From: Caryophanales bacterium UBA7029
GTDB taxonomy: Bacteria; Bacillota_I; Bacilli_A; RFN20; CAG-826
Assembly (NCBI GenBank): GCA_002494205.1
Contig: DLBE01000015.1
Location: forward strand, 1 to 5,363
Reading direction: 5' to 3'
DNA: 5,363 nt
Shown: piece after piece, positions 1 through 5,363 of the stretch
Layout of the letters: every line of letters begins with the position of its first letter
Numbering within the stretch: position 1 is the first letter of the stretch
Notes under the pieces: generated by a model
What the model saw: only the letters and a program-made list of their open reading frames with translations
What the model was told of the DNA's origin: nothing
The model's database searches: none
Made by a program: the position numbers and the translations under genes

Positions 1-464
1 CCTGTTCCTGGTGGCAAGTCAATAAACATATAATCAACATCACCGTAACAAACATCGGTGTAAAGTTGTTGAACAAAGCCAGCGATCATTGGGCCTCGCC
101 AAATTATTGGTGACTCATCATCAGGCATTAATAAATTTGCCGACATTACTTTTACACCATGTTTAGAAAGAACAGGATAAATGCATGTCTCATCAGATGT
201 TGCCATTTTGCCTTTTAAGCCAAAGGCTTGTGGAATAGAAGGCCCAGTTACGTCAGCATCTAAAACAGCTACTGAATAGCCTTTTTTGTTCATTTTAGAC
301 GCAAGTAAGGAAGTTACTAAACTCTTACCGACACCACCCTTACCAGAAATAATAGCAAAACAATGCTTAATTGATGTGCTTTCATTTGGTTTTAATTTTT
401 CAATTTTGCGCTCCCCACAGTCGCCAACTGAGCAAGATGCGCAATCGTGATTACAATCTGCCAT
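1..464 (-). CDS. mrp: Mrp/NBP35-family P-loop ATPase (Fe-S cluster carrier), C-terminus cut by window edge
   Basis: The 154 complete codons seen here encode the N-terminal half of an Mrp/ApbC/NBP35 ATPase, a cytosolic protein family that binds and hands over Fe-S clusters. Visible motifs are the deviant Walker A (GKGGVGKS, residues 41-48, with the signature first Lys at 42), DADVTGPSIP (69-78), and IDLPPGTG at the window edge (148-155). Before the ATPase domain lies a short tail with four cysteines at 4, 8, 11 and 16 (C-x3-C-x2-C-x4-C), resembling the N-terminal Cys cluster of NBP35-like proteins from anaerobes. The start at 464 is supported by a Shine-Dalgarno, GAGGT (475-471), 6 nt upstream. 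The gene begins 32 nt after the sigma-like gene and may have its own promoter. The CxxC pair usually found near the C-terminus, which in the family bridges a cluster between subunits, would lie outside the window. The family call is firm; the client proteins are unknown. Confidence 0.93.
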   Translation of the reverse strand, partial: MADCNHDCASCSVGDCGERKIEKLKPNESTSIKHCFAIISGKGGVGKSLVTSLLASKMNKKGYSVAVLDADVTGPSIPQAFGLKGKMATSDETCIYPVLSKHGVKVMSANLLMPDDESPIIWRGPMIAGFVQQLYTDVCYGDVDYMFIDLPPGT

Positions 465-476
465 AGAAATACCTCG

Positions 477-491
477 TGTTATATAATAACA
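477..491. repeat. Perfect 6-3-6 palindrome upstream of mrp (possible operator)
   Basis: TGTTAT and ATAACA form perfect inverted arms of 6 bp around a 3-bp centre (ATA). The element sits between the stop of the sigma-like gene and the mrp Shine-Dalgarno, and overlaps the -10 box of the candidate mrp promoter. That placement would suit a repressor site. In RNA it could only form a weak A-U-rich hairpin, and it has no U-run, so a terminator is unlikely. The symmetry is seen directly; an operator role is inferred. Short palindromes arise by chance in AT-rich gaps. Confidence 0.35.
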
Positions 492-511
492 TTTAGCTAT
501 TTCATTTCCAA
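483..511 (-). promoter_or_regulatory. Candidate sigma-A-type promoter for mrp
   Basis: Reading the minus strand, TTGGAA (511-506, 4 of 6 to TTGACA) and TATTAT (488-483, 5 of 6 to TATAAT) are separated by exactly 17 nt. Transcription would begin near 476, giving a leader of about 12 nt that still contains the GAGGT ribosome-binding site at the very 5' end. The -35 box lies in the last codons of the upstream gene. Such matches are common in AT-rich DNA, so mrp may simply be cotranscribed with the genes before it. Confidence 0.35.
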
Positions 512-1105
512 TTTTAAATTAATGAAGTCCTCATCTTTCTTTAATTTTTCTACGATTGTTCGATATCTTGACTCTGTTAATTTTAATTTTTGTTTGATCT
601 CGATTGCCTTAAAACCAGCATAAATCATTAGCGCTACTTTCTTTTTCAACTTGGTTGATTCTTTAAAACCGTTGTTTGGTGATGCAATTTTCATTTTAAA
701 TCTGTTAAATTCCACCTCTCGTCGAATAGCTGTATTGGACATTTCAGAAGTAATTAATTCGGCATTAATAAGTTCTGCCTGTTCAATATCCCAATCAGTT
801 ATTTCTTCTTTTAAACGACCAATAAGAAAACTAACCTTTGGTACCAATCTCTGAGACAAACAATACTCAATATAATGTCCGAACAGCCCTTTTTCTCTAC
901 CATATTCGTTTATAATTTTAAAAAATAGACTATCGACAAAATCTTGAAATTCTGCGGAAATTCCTGGGTTTTTTGTTAAAGATAACCCTGCCATTTTTGC
1001 AACCACTATAGCTCTAGACAAGAAATTTGAATATAACAATTTATACGCATCTGAATCTCCATGTGAAGCCATGTGAAAATATGCATCCATGTTGGTGAAA
1101 TGCAT
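497..1105 (-). CDS. Divergent sigma-70-like (SigH-position) regulator, hypothetical
   Basis: This 202-residue protein is not confidently recognisable by name. Its layout resembles a small sigma-70 factor. Residues 7-90 read like region 2: a helix with the pattern A-x2-GD-x2-AY-x2-LY-x3-L (13-29), then an EFQDFVDSLFFKI segment (52-64) resembling the region 2.2 'D-qe-F-ki' core. A polar linker follows (about 95-150). Residues 154-190 look like a region 4 helix-turn-helix, with AGFKAIEIKQKLKLTESRYR at 163-182 followed by a Lys-rich helix. No membrane segment or signal peptide is visible. Position supports the reading: in Bacillus and Staphylococcus the cysS-rlmB genes are followed by yacP and sigH. 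The start at 1105 is fixed by a near-perfect Shine-Dalgarno, AAAGGAGG (1118-1111), 5 nt upstream, which is predicted to be sequestered in a hairpin. Which promoters it would direct cannot be read here. The alternative is a non-sigma HTH protein. The open frame is certain; the sigma assignment is moderate. Confidence 0.6.
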   Translation of the reverse strand: MHFTNMDAYFHMASHGDSDAYKLLYSNFLSRAIVVAKMAGLSLTKNPGISAEFQDFVDSLFFKIINEYGREKGLFGHYIEYCLSQRLVPKVSFLIGRLKEEITDWDIEQAELINAELITSEMSNTAIRREVEFNRFKMKIASPNNGFKESTKLKKKVALMIYAGFKAIEIKQKLKLTESRYRTIVEKLKKDEDFINLKLEMK

Positions 1106-1107
1106 AT

Positions 1108-1130
1108 TGCCCTCCTTTCAAAGGAAAGCA
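1108..1130 (-). promoter_or_regulatory. Hairpin sequestering the ribosome-binding site of the sigma-like gene
   Basis: In the minus-strand transcript TGCTTTCC (1130-1123) can pair along its whole length with GGAGGGCA (1115-1108). This gives 8 contiguous pairs, two of them G-U, with a 7-nt loop TTTGAAA (1122-1116). The 3' arm contains GGAGG of the Shine-Dalgarno, so the closed form would block initiation at 1105. The 5' arm starts only 6 nt after the rlmB stop codon (1139-1137), within the footprint of a terminating ribosome, so translation of rlmB could open it. No U-run follows, so it is not a terminator. The pairing is seen by hand; the gating role is inferred. Confidence 0.45.
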
Positions 1131-1136
1131 CAACAT

Positions 1137-1877
1137 CTACTTATTTCTTATGCGAGATAATAGTATTCCTGTTGAAACTGAAACATTTAACGAATTCACG
1201 TGCCCACTCATTGGAATTTTGATTACAAAATCAGAATTTTTCATAACAAGCGGCGAGATGCCTCTTCCTTCGGAACCAACAACGAGTGCAACAGCACCGT
1301 CATAGTTCATTTTTTCATAAGATTCAGTAGCCGCTCCATCGGCTGCATAAACCCAGTAACCATTTTCTTTCAAAGTTTTAATGGCATTACTTAGATTGGA
1401 CACTTGAGCAATTTTGACATATTCAATTGCTCCAGTTGATACTTTTGCAACGGTCCAGTTTAGTGGTACTTGGTTGTTATTTTTAATAACAATACCATCG
1501 ATTCCGAATGCATCAGCAGATCTAATAATTGCGCCAAAGTTTTGTGGGTCTTCAATCTCATCTAAAAGCAAGATTAAAGGTTGTCTTTTTCCTTTTCCAG
1601 ATTTTATGATTTCATCTAACGAAGAGTACTCATGAGGGAAAACTTCAACAACAATTCCTTGATGATTCCCGTTATTAGTCATTTTATTTAATTCCTCTAG
1701 TGTCTTGTAATTAGGTTTAATTCCTTTCGAGGAAATGACTTTTAATAACTTCTCATCAGAAAAATTTTTTTGCAGATAAATAGATTTAACCTTGCTAACA
1801 GTCAAACAATTTAAAGAAGGTATTCTCCCGTAAACATAGTTTAAACTATTTTTTGAATTAAAATTCCCACTTTTCAT
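1137..1877 (-). CDS. rlmB: TrmH/SpoU-family 23S rRNA (guanosine-2'-O-)-methyltransferase, RlmB type
   Basis: This is a cytosolic, S-adenosylmethionine-dependent 2'-O-ribose methyltransferase of the knotted SPOUT superfamily; RlmB members modify G2251 of 23S rRNA (E. coli numbering). All three SpoU motifs are visible. Motif 1 is DPQNFGAIIRSA (110-121, with N113 and R119). Motif 2 is VGSEGRGIS (200-208, with E203). Motif 3 is IPMSGHVNSLNVSVS (221-235, with the SLNVS core at 229-233). The small N-terminal substrate-binding domain occupies roughly 14-80 and ends in the typical HQGIVVEV (72-79). At 246 residues the length is normal. The ATG lies 1 nt after the cysS TGA stop and has no clear Shine-Dalgarno, so translation probably depends on ribosomes reinitiating after cysS. 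The exact target nucleotide is assumed from the family and from the usual position next to cysS; tRNA or another rRNA site remains possible. Confidence 0.93.
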   Translation of the reverse strand: MKSGNFNSKNSLNYVYGRIPSLNCLTVSKVKSIYLQKNFSDEKLLKVISSKGIKPNYKTLEELNKMTNNGNHQGIVVEVFPHEYSSLDEIIKSGKGKRQPLILLLDEIEDPQNFGAIIRSADAFGIDGIVIKNNNQVPLNWTVAKVSTGAIEYVKIAQVSNLSNAIKTLKENGYWVYAADGAATESYEKMNYDGAVALVVGSEGRGISPLVMKNSDFVIKIPMSGHVNSLNVSVSTGILLSRIRNK

Positions 1878-1878
1878 A

Positions 1879-3210
1879 TCAAATGATGTTATTTTGCATC
1901 AACACATCTCTTAATTTATCAGATTCTTCAAAACGTTTTTCAGCTTTTAGGGCTAAATATTGCTCATAAGTTTTTCTAAGATCATTTGTCAAAACAGGCA
2001 TATCAAATTTAATGCCTAAAACATTTAACATTGCACTTAATGAACTGAAAATTACTGAGATTTCCTGCAAATTTTGAGGTCTTTTGCGTAATTCAATGTT
2101 AGCCTGTTTAACCATATCAAATAAAGCTGCAAGTGCATTAGAAGTATTTAAATCATCAGCTAGAGCTTTAACAAAATCATCTACTCTAATTTCTTTAGAT
2201 TTTAAGTCTCCGCCACCAAATTGAATTGCAACAGCAAGTTGATTATATGCTTTTTGAACTTTTTGAAGTTCGTTATAAGCACTTTGAACTGTTTCTTCTG
2301 TAAAAGATACCGGTGCTCGATAGTGAGTAGATAAAATGAGCAATCTCATGACGTTTCCACCATATTTTGCAATTGCATCTTTGGCTAAAACAACATTTCC
2401 GAGTGATTTAGACATTTTTTCTTCTCCAAAATTCACGAATCCGTTGTGCATCCAAACATTAGCAATCTTGTTGTGGTCATGTGCTTTAGCTTGAGCTATT
2501 TCGTTTTCGTGATGTGGGAATTTAAGATCAAAACCACCCCCGTGGATGTCTATCTTTCCATCAAAGATGGAATTAATCATGACGCAACATTCGGTATGCC
2601 AACCAGGTCTACCTTTGCCCCAAGGGGAATCCCATTGAATACCAACATCAGTTTTCTTCCAAAGTGTAAAATCAAGTGGTGATTCTTTTTTTGAATTCTC
2701 TTCAATTCGAGCTCCGACAACTAAATCATCGACCTTCATATTCGAAAGTTCACCATAATCTTTAATCGAGCTTATTCTAAAGAATACATCACCATCTTTT
2801 TCATAAGCAGCACCAACTTTAACTAACTCATCAATATATTTGATGATTTGTGGCATATATTCAGTAACTCTTGGATTCATATAATGAGGTTCAACATTTA
2901 ACTTCGTTAAAACATCTTTATATGCAGCAATATATCTATCTGTTATAACTTGTTCCGAAACACCTTCTTGTTGAGCTTTATTAATGATTTTATCATCAAC
3001 ATCAGTGAAGTTTGATACGAGCTTAACATCATATCCTAGAAAAGTTAAAAATCTTCTAAGCGTGTCAAAAACAATAACTGGTCTAATATTACCTACGTGA
3101 GCATCACCATAAACAGTAGGCCCACAGCAATAAATAGAAACTTCTTTTTCTTTGATTGGTTTAAGTGTTTCAATACTGTTTGATAATGAGTTAAAAACTT
3201 TAATTTCCAT
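1879..3210 (-). CDS. cysS: Cysteinyl-tRNA synthetase
   Basis: A class I aminoacyl-tRNA synthetase that charges tRNA-Cys with cysteine using ATP in the cytosol. Class I signatures are present: the HIGH motif as HVGN (38-41) and KMSKS (265-269). The four zinc ligands that recognise the cysteine thiol are conserved as C29 (in YCCGPTVY), C208 (in GWHTEC), H233 and E237 (in FPHHENE), aligning with E. coli C28, C209, H234 and E238. The Rossmann catalytic domain is followed by an all-helical anticodon-binding region from about 300. At 443 residues it is slightly shorter than the E. coli enzyme (461), mostly at the C-terminus, which is within family range. The start at 3210 has a TAAGGA ribosome-binding site that includes the stop codon of the serine dehydratase gene 9 nt upstream, implying cotranscription and coupling. 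No T-box leader precedes it. It ends with TGA, 1 nt before rlmB. Confidence 0.97.
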   Translation of the reverse strand: MEIKVFNSLSNSIETLKPIKEKEVSIYCCGPTVYGDAHVGNIRPVIVFDTLRRFLTFLGYDVKLVSNFTDVDDKIINKAQQEGVSEQVITDRYIAAYKDVLTKLNVEPHYMNPRVTEYMPQIIKYIDELVKVGAAYEKDGDVFFRISSIKDYGELSNMKVDDLVVGARIEENSKKESPLDFTLWKKTDVGIQWDSPWGKGRPGWHTECCVMINSIFDGKIDIHGGGFDLKFPHHENEIAQAKAHDHNKIANVWMHNGFVNFGEEKMSKSLGNVVLAKDAIAKYGGNVMRLLILSTHYRAPVSFTEETVQSAYNELQKVQKAYNQLAVAIQFGGGDLKSKEIRVDDFVKALADDLNTSNALAALFDMVKQANIELRKRPQNLQEISVIFSSLSAMLNVLGIKFDMPVLTNDLRKTYEQYLALKAEKRFEESDKLRDVLMQNNII

Positions 3211-3216
3211 GGTTTT

Positions 3217-3222
3217 TCCTTA
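3217..3222 (-). promoter_or_regulatory. cysS ribosome-binding site overlapping the sdaA stop codon
   Basis: TAAGGA (3222-3217 on the minus strand) supplies both the TAA stop of the serine dehydratase gene (3222-3220) and the AAGGA Shine-Dalgarno of cysS, 6 nt before its ATG. A ribosome terminating on sdaA is therefore already placed at the cysS initiation site. Confidence 0.75.
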
Positions 3223-4425
3223 CTTTTTTGACATTTTTACCTCTTCAGCGAGGCCACCCTTAGATGTCTCTCTATAGGCTTTTTTCATATCCTTTCCTGT
3301 ACGATACATTGTCTGTACTACTTCATCAAGAGAGACAACAGATGTATCGTTTGCATATTCAGCTAAACGAGCGGCAGCAACAGCCTTAATTGCAGCCATA
3401 CCATTTCTCTCAATACAAGGAATAATGACATAACCGCCGACTGGGTCACAGGTTAACCCTAAGGAGTGTTCCATAGCGACCTCTGCAGCACATTCAATGC
3501 CGTTTATATCAAGTTGTTTCAAATATGCATAAGCAGCAGCAGCCATTGAACAAGCGGATCCTATTTCAGCCTGGCATCCGGCTTCTGCACCTGATAATGA
3601 AGCGTTGTATTTTATACAGTTACCAATTATACCAGCAACAGCTAAGGCATTGATAACTTCTTTTCTTGTCTTTTTGTATTTTGACTTATAGAACTTTAAA
3701 ACTGATGGCACAACACCACAAGATCCACATGTTGGTGCAGTAACAACAATGCCGCCAGCAGCATTTTCCTCAGCACACGCAAAAGCATATGCAAGCATTA
3801 ATCTGAATGAGTTTCCGGTTTCTGATTCGTCTTTATATTTAGAAACTAAAAATTCTTTAGCTCTACGTTGAACATGAAGTTTACCAGGAAGTTCTCCTGA
3901 AGTCACAAGACCTCTATCAATAGCATCCATCATTGTGTCATAAACTGTATCAAGATAGTCAAAGATTTCATCGCCTTCTCTTTGACGTACATATTCAACT
4001 AAATCCCAGTGATTTTCCGCACATTTTTGTTTAATTTCGGTAAAATTCTTCTCAGGATAAATCTCTGGTTCAGGGGCACTTGTTTCGCCATTAATACGTA
4101 TTGAACCACCACCAGGAGAAGTTGCCCAAATTGTCTCAACAGTTCCATCAGCCATATGGATTTCTGCTTTAAGTGTATTTGGATGCTCCGTTTTAGTTTT
4201 ATAATCGAAAATTATTTTAGAAGTAAGTGGCTTTAAAGTTTCAACTATAGTTTTATCAGTTCCGTGGCCTCTTCCTGTCAAAGCAAAAGACCCATAAAGA
4301 GTTACATCAACATGAACAGCTTCTGGATATTTAGCTTTGATATATCTACAAATGCGGTAAGGACCGATTGTGTGGGAAGAAGATGGACCATTCCCTATTC
4401 TAAATAAGTATCGTATTGATTTCAT
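3220..4425 (-). CDS. sdaA: Single-chain iron-sulfur L-serine dehydratase (L-serine ammonia-lyase)
   Basis: This cytosolic 4Fe-4S enzyme converts L-serine to pyruvate and ammonia without pyridoxal phosphate. The N-terminal beta domain shows GPSSSHT (13-19), GRGHGTD (51-57) and GGGSI (105-109). The alpha domain starts near 150 and carries TAPTCGSCG (229-237), SGAEAGCQAEIG (278-289), LTCDPV (324-329) and PCIERN (336-341). C284, C326 and C337 have the 42 and 11 residue spacings of the three cluster ligands known from the Legionella enzyme. The chosen 401-residue start (4425) places GPSSSHT exactly as in E. coli SdaA. In-frame ATGs further upstream (4437, 4482) are poorer: 4482 falls inside the preceding terminator. 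No Shine-Dalgarno is seen, and a TATAAT box lies just 10 nt before the start. The C-terminus ends GGLAEEVKMSKK without the C-terminal Cys of the E. coli and Legionella forms. It is the first gene of the unit that includes cysS. Confidence 0.95.
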   Translation of the reverse strand: MKSIRYLFRIGNGPSSSHTIGPYRICRYIKAKYPEAVHVDVTLYGSFALTGRGHGTDKTIVETLKPLTSKIIFDYKTKTEHPNTLKAEIHMADGTVETIWATSPGGGSIRINGETSAPEPEIYPEKNFTEIKQKCAENHWDLVEYVRQREGDEIFDYLDTVYDTMMDAIDRGLVTSGELPGKLHVQRRAKEFLVSKYKDESETGNSFRLMLAYAFACAEENAAGGIVVTAPTCGSCGVVPSVLKFYKSKYKKTRKEVINALAVAGIIGNCIKYNASLSGAEAGCQAEIGSACSMAAAAYAYLKQLDINGIECAAEVAMEHSLGLTCDPVGGYVIIPCIERNGMAAIKAVAAARLAEYANDTSVVSLDEVVQTMYRTGKDMKKAYRETSKGGLAEEVKMSKK

Positions 4426-4435
4426 AAACGAAATC

Positions 4436-4464
4436 ATTATACACACTTTTAAACTAATAAAAAA
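4436..4464 (-). promoter_or_regulatory. Candidate promoter for sdaA-cysS-rlmB with perfect -10 box
   Basis: A perfect TATAAT (4441-4436 on the minus strand), preceded directly by TGTG, lies between the upstream terminator and the sdaA start. The -35 position at 17-nt spacing is only a T-run (4464-4459), a poor match. Initiation 7 nt downstream would be at G4429, leaving a 4-nt leader before the ATG at 4425. A weaker alternative is TTGTTC (4482-4477), a 17-nt spacer and TATTAG (4459-4454), which would give a leader of roughly 20 nt and overlaps the terminator hairpin. Confidence 0.45.
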
Positions 4465-4491
4465 GCGAAGTTGAATGAACAACCTCGCTTT
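4456..4491 (-). terminator. Intrinsic terminator after the carbamoyltransferase gene
   Basis: On the minus strand AAAGCGAGGTTG (4491-4480) pairs with CAACTTCGCTTT (4473-4462): 12 bp with one G-U pair and a 6-nt loop (4479-4474). The 3' arm runs into six T residues (4464-4459) followed by ATT. It begins 20 nt after the stop codon at 4512. It separates the carbamoyltransferase transcript from the sdaA unit. Confidence 0.88.
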
Positions 4492-4511
4492 AATATATCT
4501 TTTAGAGCAAA

Positions 4512-5363
4512 TTAACGTCTGTCTTCAGGCTTTTTGTCGTGAACAAACAATGCCATTACAGCTTTAGCTGTATGAATTCTGTTTTCAGCTTCTTGATAAA
4601 CAACTGATTGTGGTCCATCAATAACCTCATCAACAACTTCGTTTACACGGTCTGCTGGAAGAGCATGCATGTAGCGGCAAGTTGGTTTAGCAAGAGCCAT
4701 TTTTTCTGGAGTACATTTCCATGCCTTAAGGGCGAGTAATGCATCATCGACAACTGTTGTAGATTGGTTGGTAACCCAGCTGCCCCAGTTCTTTGGGAAG
4801 ACAACATCAGCATCTTTATAAGCTGCATCCATATCGTGAGTAATTGTTAAAGAACCACCATTTTCTGCAGCATTTTTATGTGCTTTTTCAATAACCCAGT
4901 CTGGTAAATCATATCCTTCTGGGTATGCAAGTGTGACATCAATTCCGTAACGTGGGAAGAGTAAAACTTGTGAAACTGGAACTGAAATTGGTTTCTTATG
5001 TGTTGTAGCCATTGCCCAAATAACGGAAACCTTTAAGTTCTTTGTTTTGCCAAATTCATCTTCGATTGTCATTAAGTCTGCAAGTGCTTGCATTGGGTGA
5101 TATAAGTCACATTGTAAGTTAATGATTGGAACTGTTGACCATTTAGCCATCTCACGGATGTATTTGTTGCCAAGGCCCCAGTTACAATATCTACAAGCGA
5201 TCATATGACCGAATGAAGAAAGGATAACTGCAGTATCTTTTGCGGACTCACCATGTGCGATTTGCATCATTGATGTGTCTAAGAATGTAGCGTGACCACC
5301 TAATTGAGCCATACCACTTTCGAATGAGTTTCTTGTACGTGTTGATTGTTCAAAGAACATCAA
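4512..5363 (-). CDS. Knotted-type carbamoyltransferase (YgeW/N-acetylornithine carbamoyltransferase-like), N-terminus cut by window edge
   Basis: The 283 visible residues (numbered from the window edge) belong to the aspartate/ornithine carbamoyltransferase family, cytosolic enzymes that transfer a carbamoyl group between carbamoyl phosphate and an amine. The carbamoyl-phosphate site is seen as FFEQSTRTR (3-11) and HPMQALADL (89-97). The substrate-side loop is YMHALPAD (231-238), and the closing helix holds ENRIHTAKA (260-268). The segments MQIAHGES (33-40), VTLAYPEGYDL (143-153) and VVFPKNWGSW (187-196) resemble the knotted members YgeW and AOTCase rather than plain OTCase. YgeW-type enzymes are linked to anaerobic purine and diaminopropionate breakdown. 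Two positions differ from the usual motifs: Met for Thr/Ser in HP[TS]Q, and Ala for Cys in HCLP. The missing N-terminus is probably about 40-60 residues; the reading frame stays open to the edge, so the ATG at 5360 is internal. A terminator follows directly, so it is not joined to sdaA. The family is certain; the amine substrate is unknown. Confidence 0.88.
   Translation of the reverse strand: MMFFEQSTRTRNSFESGMAQLGGHATFLDTSMMQIAHGESAKDTAVILSSFGHMIACRYCNWGLGNKYIREMAKWSTVPIINLQCDLYHPMQALADLMTIEDEFGKTKNLKVSVIWAMATTHKKPISVPVSQVLLFPRYGIDVTLAYPEGYDLPDWVIEKAHKNAAENGGSLTITHDMDAAYKDADVVFPKNWGSWVTNQSTTVVDDALLALKAWKCTPEKMALAKPTCRYMHALPADRVNEVVDEVIDGPQSVVYQEAENRIHTAKAVMALFVHDKKPEDRR

Noticed and set aside
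651..854. Plus-strand open frame inside the sigma-like gene
   Set aside because: It lies opposite a frame with a strong ribosome-binding site, and its translation has no recognisable domain. The plus-strand frames at 1200-1394, 1414-1635 and 2446-2682, opposite rlmB and cysS, are rejected for the same reason.
1879..1881. Reading the cysS stop TGA as Trp (Mycoplasma code)
   Set aside because: The Trp codons checked in cysS, sdaA and the carbamoyltransferase are TGG, the frame would add only a few residues, and rlmB starts 1 nt later. An ordinary stop is simpler.
4426..4482. A 19-residue upstream extension of the serine dehydratase starting at 4482
   Set aside because: That ATG lies inside the terminator hairpin and upstream of the TATAAT box, has no ribosome-binding site, and would push GPSSSHT 19 residues away from its position in E. 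coli SdaA.
4441..4511. T-box or other riboswitch controlling the cysS operon
   Set aside because: The gap between the carbamoyltransferase and sdaA is under 90 nt and is filled by a terminator and a promoter; there is no room for a T-box, and none lies in the 9 nt before cysS.
4643..4828. Minus-strand 61-codon frame within the carbamoyltransferase gene
   Set aside because: It is an out-of-frame shadow of a conserved enzyme gene, with no family features of its own.
4512..5363. Anabolic ornithine carbamoyltransferase (argF) call
   Set aside because: The knotted-type segments, MQIAHGES and the HALP loop do not match plain OTCase, so an argF label would be misleading.

Overview
This 5.4-kb stretch is AT-rich and tightly packed, with six protein-coding genes, all on the minus strand. 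Two are cut by the window edges. In the direction of transcription (high to low coordinates) they are: a knotted-type carbamoyltransferase lacking its N-terminus, an iron-sulfur L-serine dehydratase, cysteinyl-tRNA synthetase (cysS), a TrmH/RlmB-type rRNA 2'-O-methyltransferase, a small divergent sigma-70-like protein, and an Mrp/NBP35 P-loop ATPase lacking its C-terminus. No rRNA, tRNA, CRISPR array, insertion sequence or prophage gene is visible, and no gene-free stretch exceeds about 100 bases.

Organism: the cysS-rlmB pair followed by a sigma-like gene matches the Bacillus/Staphylococcus order cysS-mrnC-rlmB-yacP-sigH with mrnC and yacP missing. This suggests a low-GC Bacillota, probably a reduced-genome anaerobe of the Bacilli (Erysipelotrichales, RF39 or Mollicutes-like). 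TGG encodes the Trp codons checked, and TAA, TAG and TGA all serve as stops, so the standard bacterial code fits and the Mycoplasma code is not needed. The oxygen-sensitive Fe-S serine dehydratase and the Cys-rich Mrp protein fit an anaerobe. The taxonomic call is inference.

Layout: the carbamoyltransferase (5363-4512) ends at a good intrinsic terminator (4491-4456). A separate unit begins at once with sdaA, apparently from a perfect TATAAT box so close to its start codon that the mRNA would be almost leaderless. sdaA, cysS and rlmB are tightly coupled: there are 9 nt between sdaA and cysS, with the cysS ribosome-binding site overlapping the sdaA stop, and 1 nt between cysS and rlmB. The sigma-like gene follows after 31 nt. 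Its strong Shine-Dalgarno is buried in a predicted hairpin that a ribosome finishing rlmB could open. A 32-nt gap before mrp holds a candidate promoter overlapped by a perfect 6-3-6 palindrome.

Functionally the middle of the window joins translation (Cys-tRNA charging, 23S rRNA modification) to serine breakdown (pyruvate plus ammonia), and ends with a possible regulator and an Fe-S cluster carrier. The most interesting items are the unrecognised sigma-like protein at the sigH position with its apparent translational gate, and the carbamoyltransferase with altered substrate-site motifs. No clearly new multi-gene system is visible.
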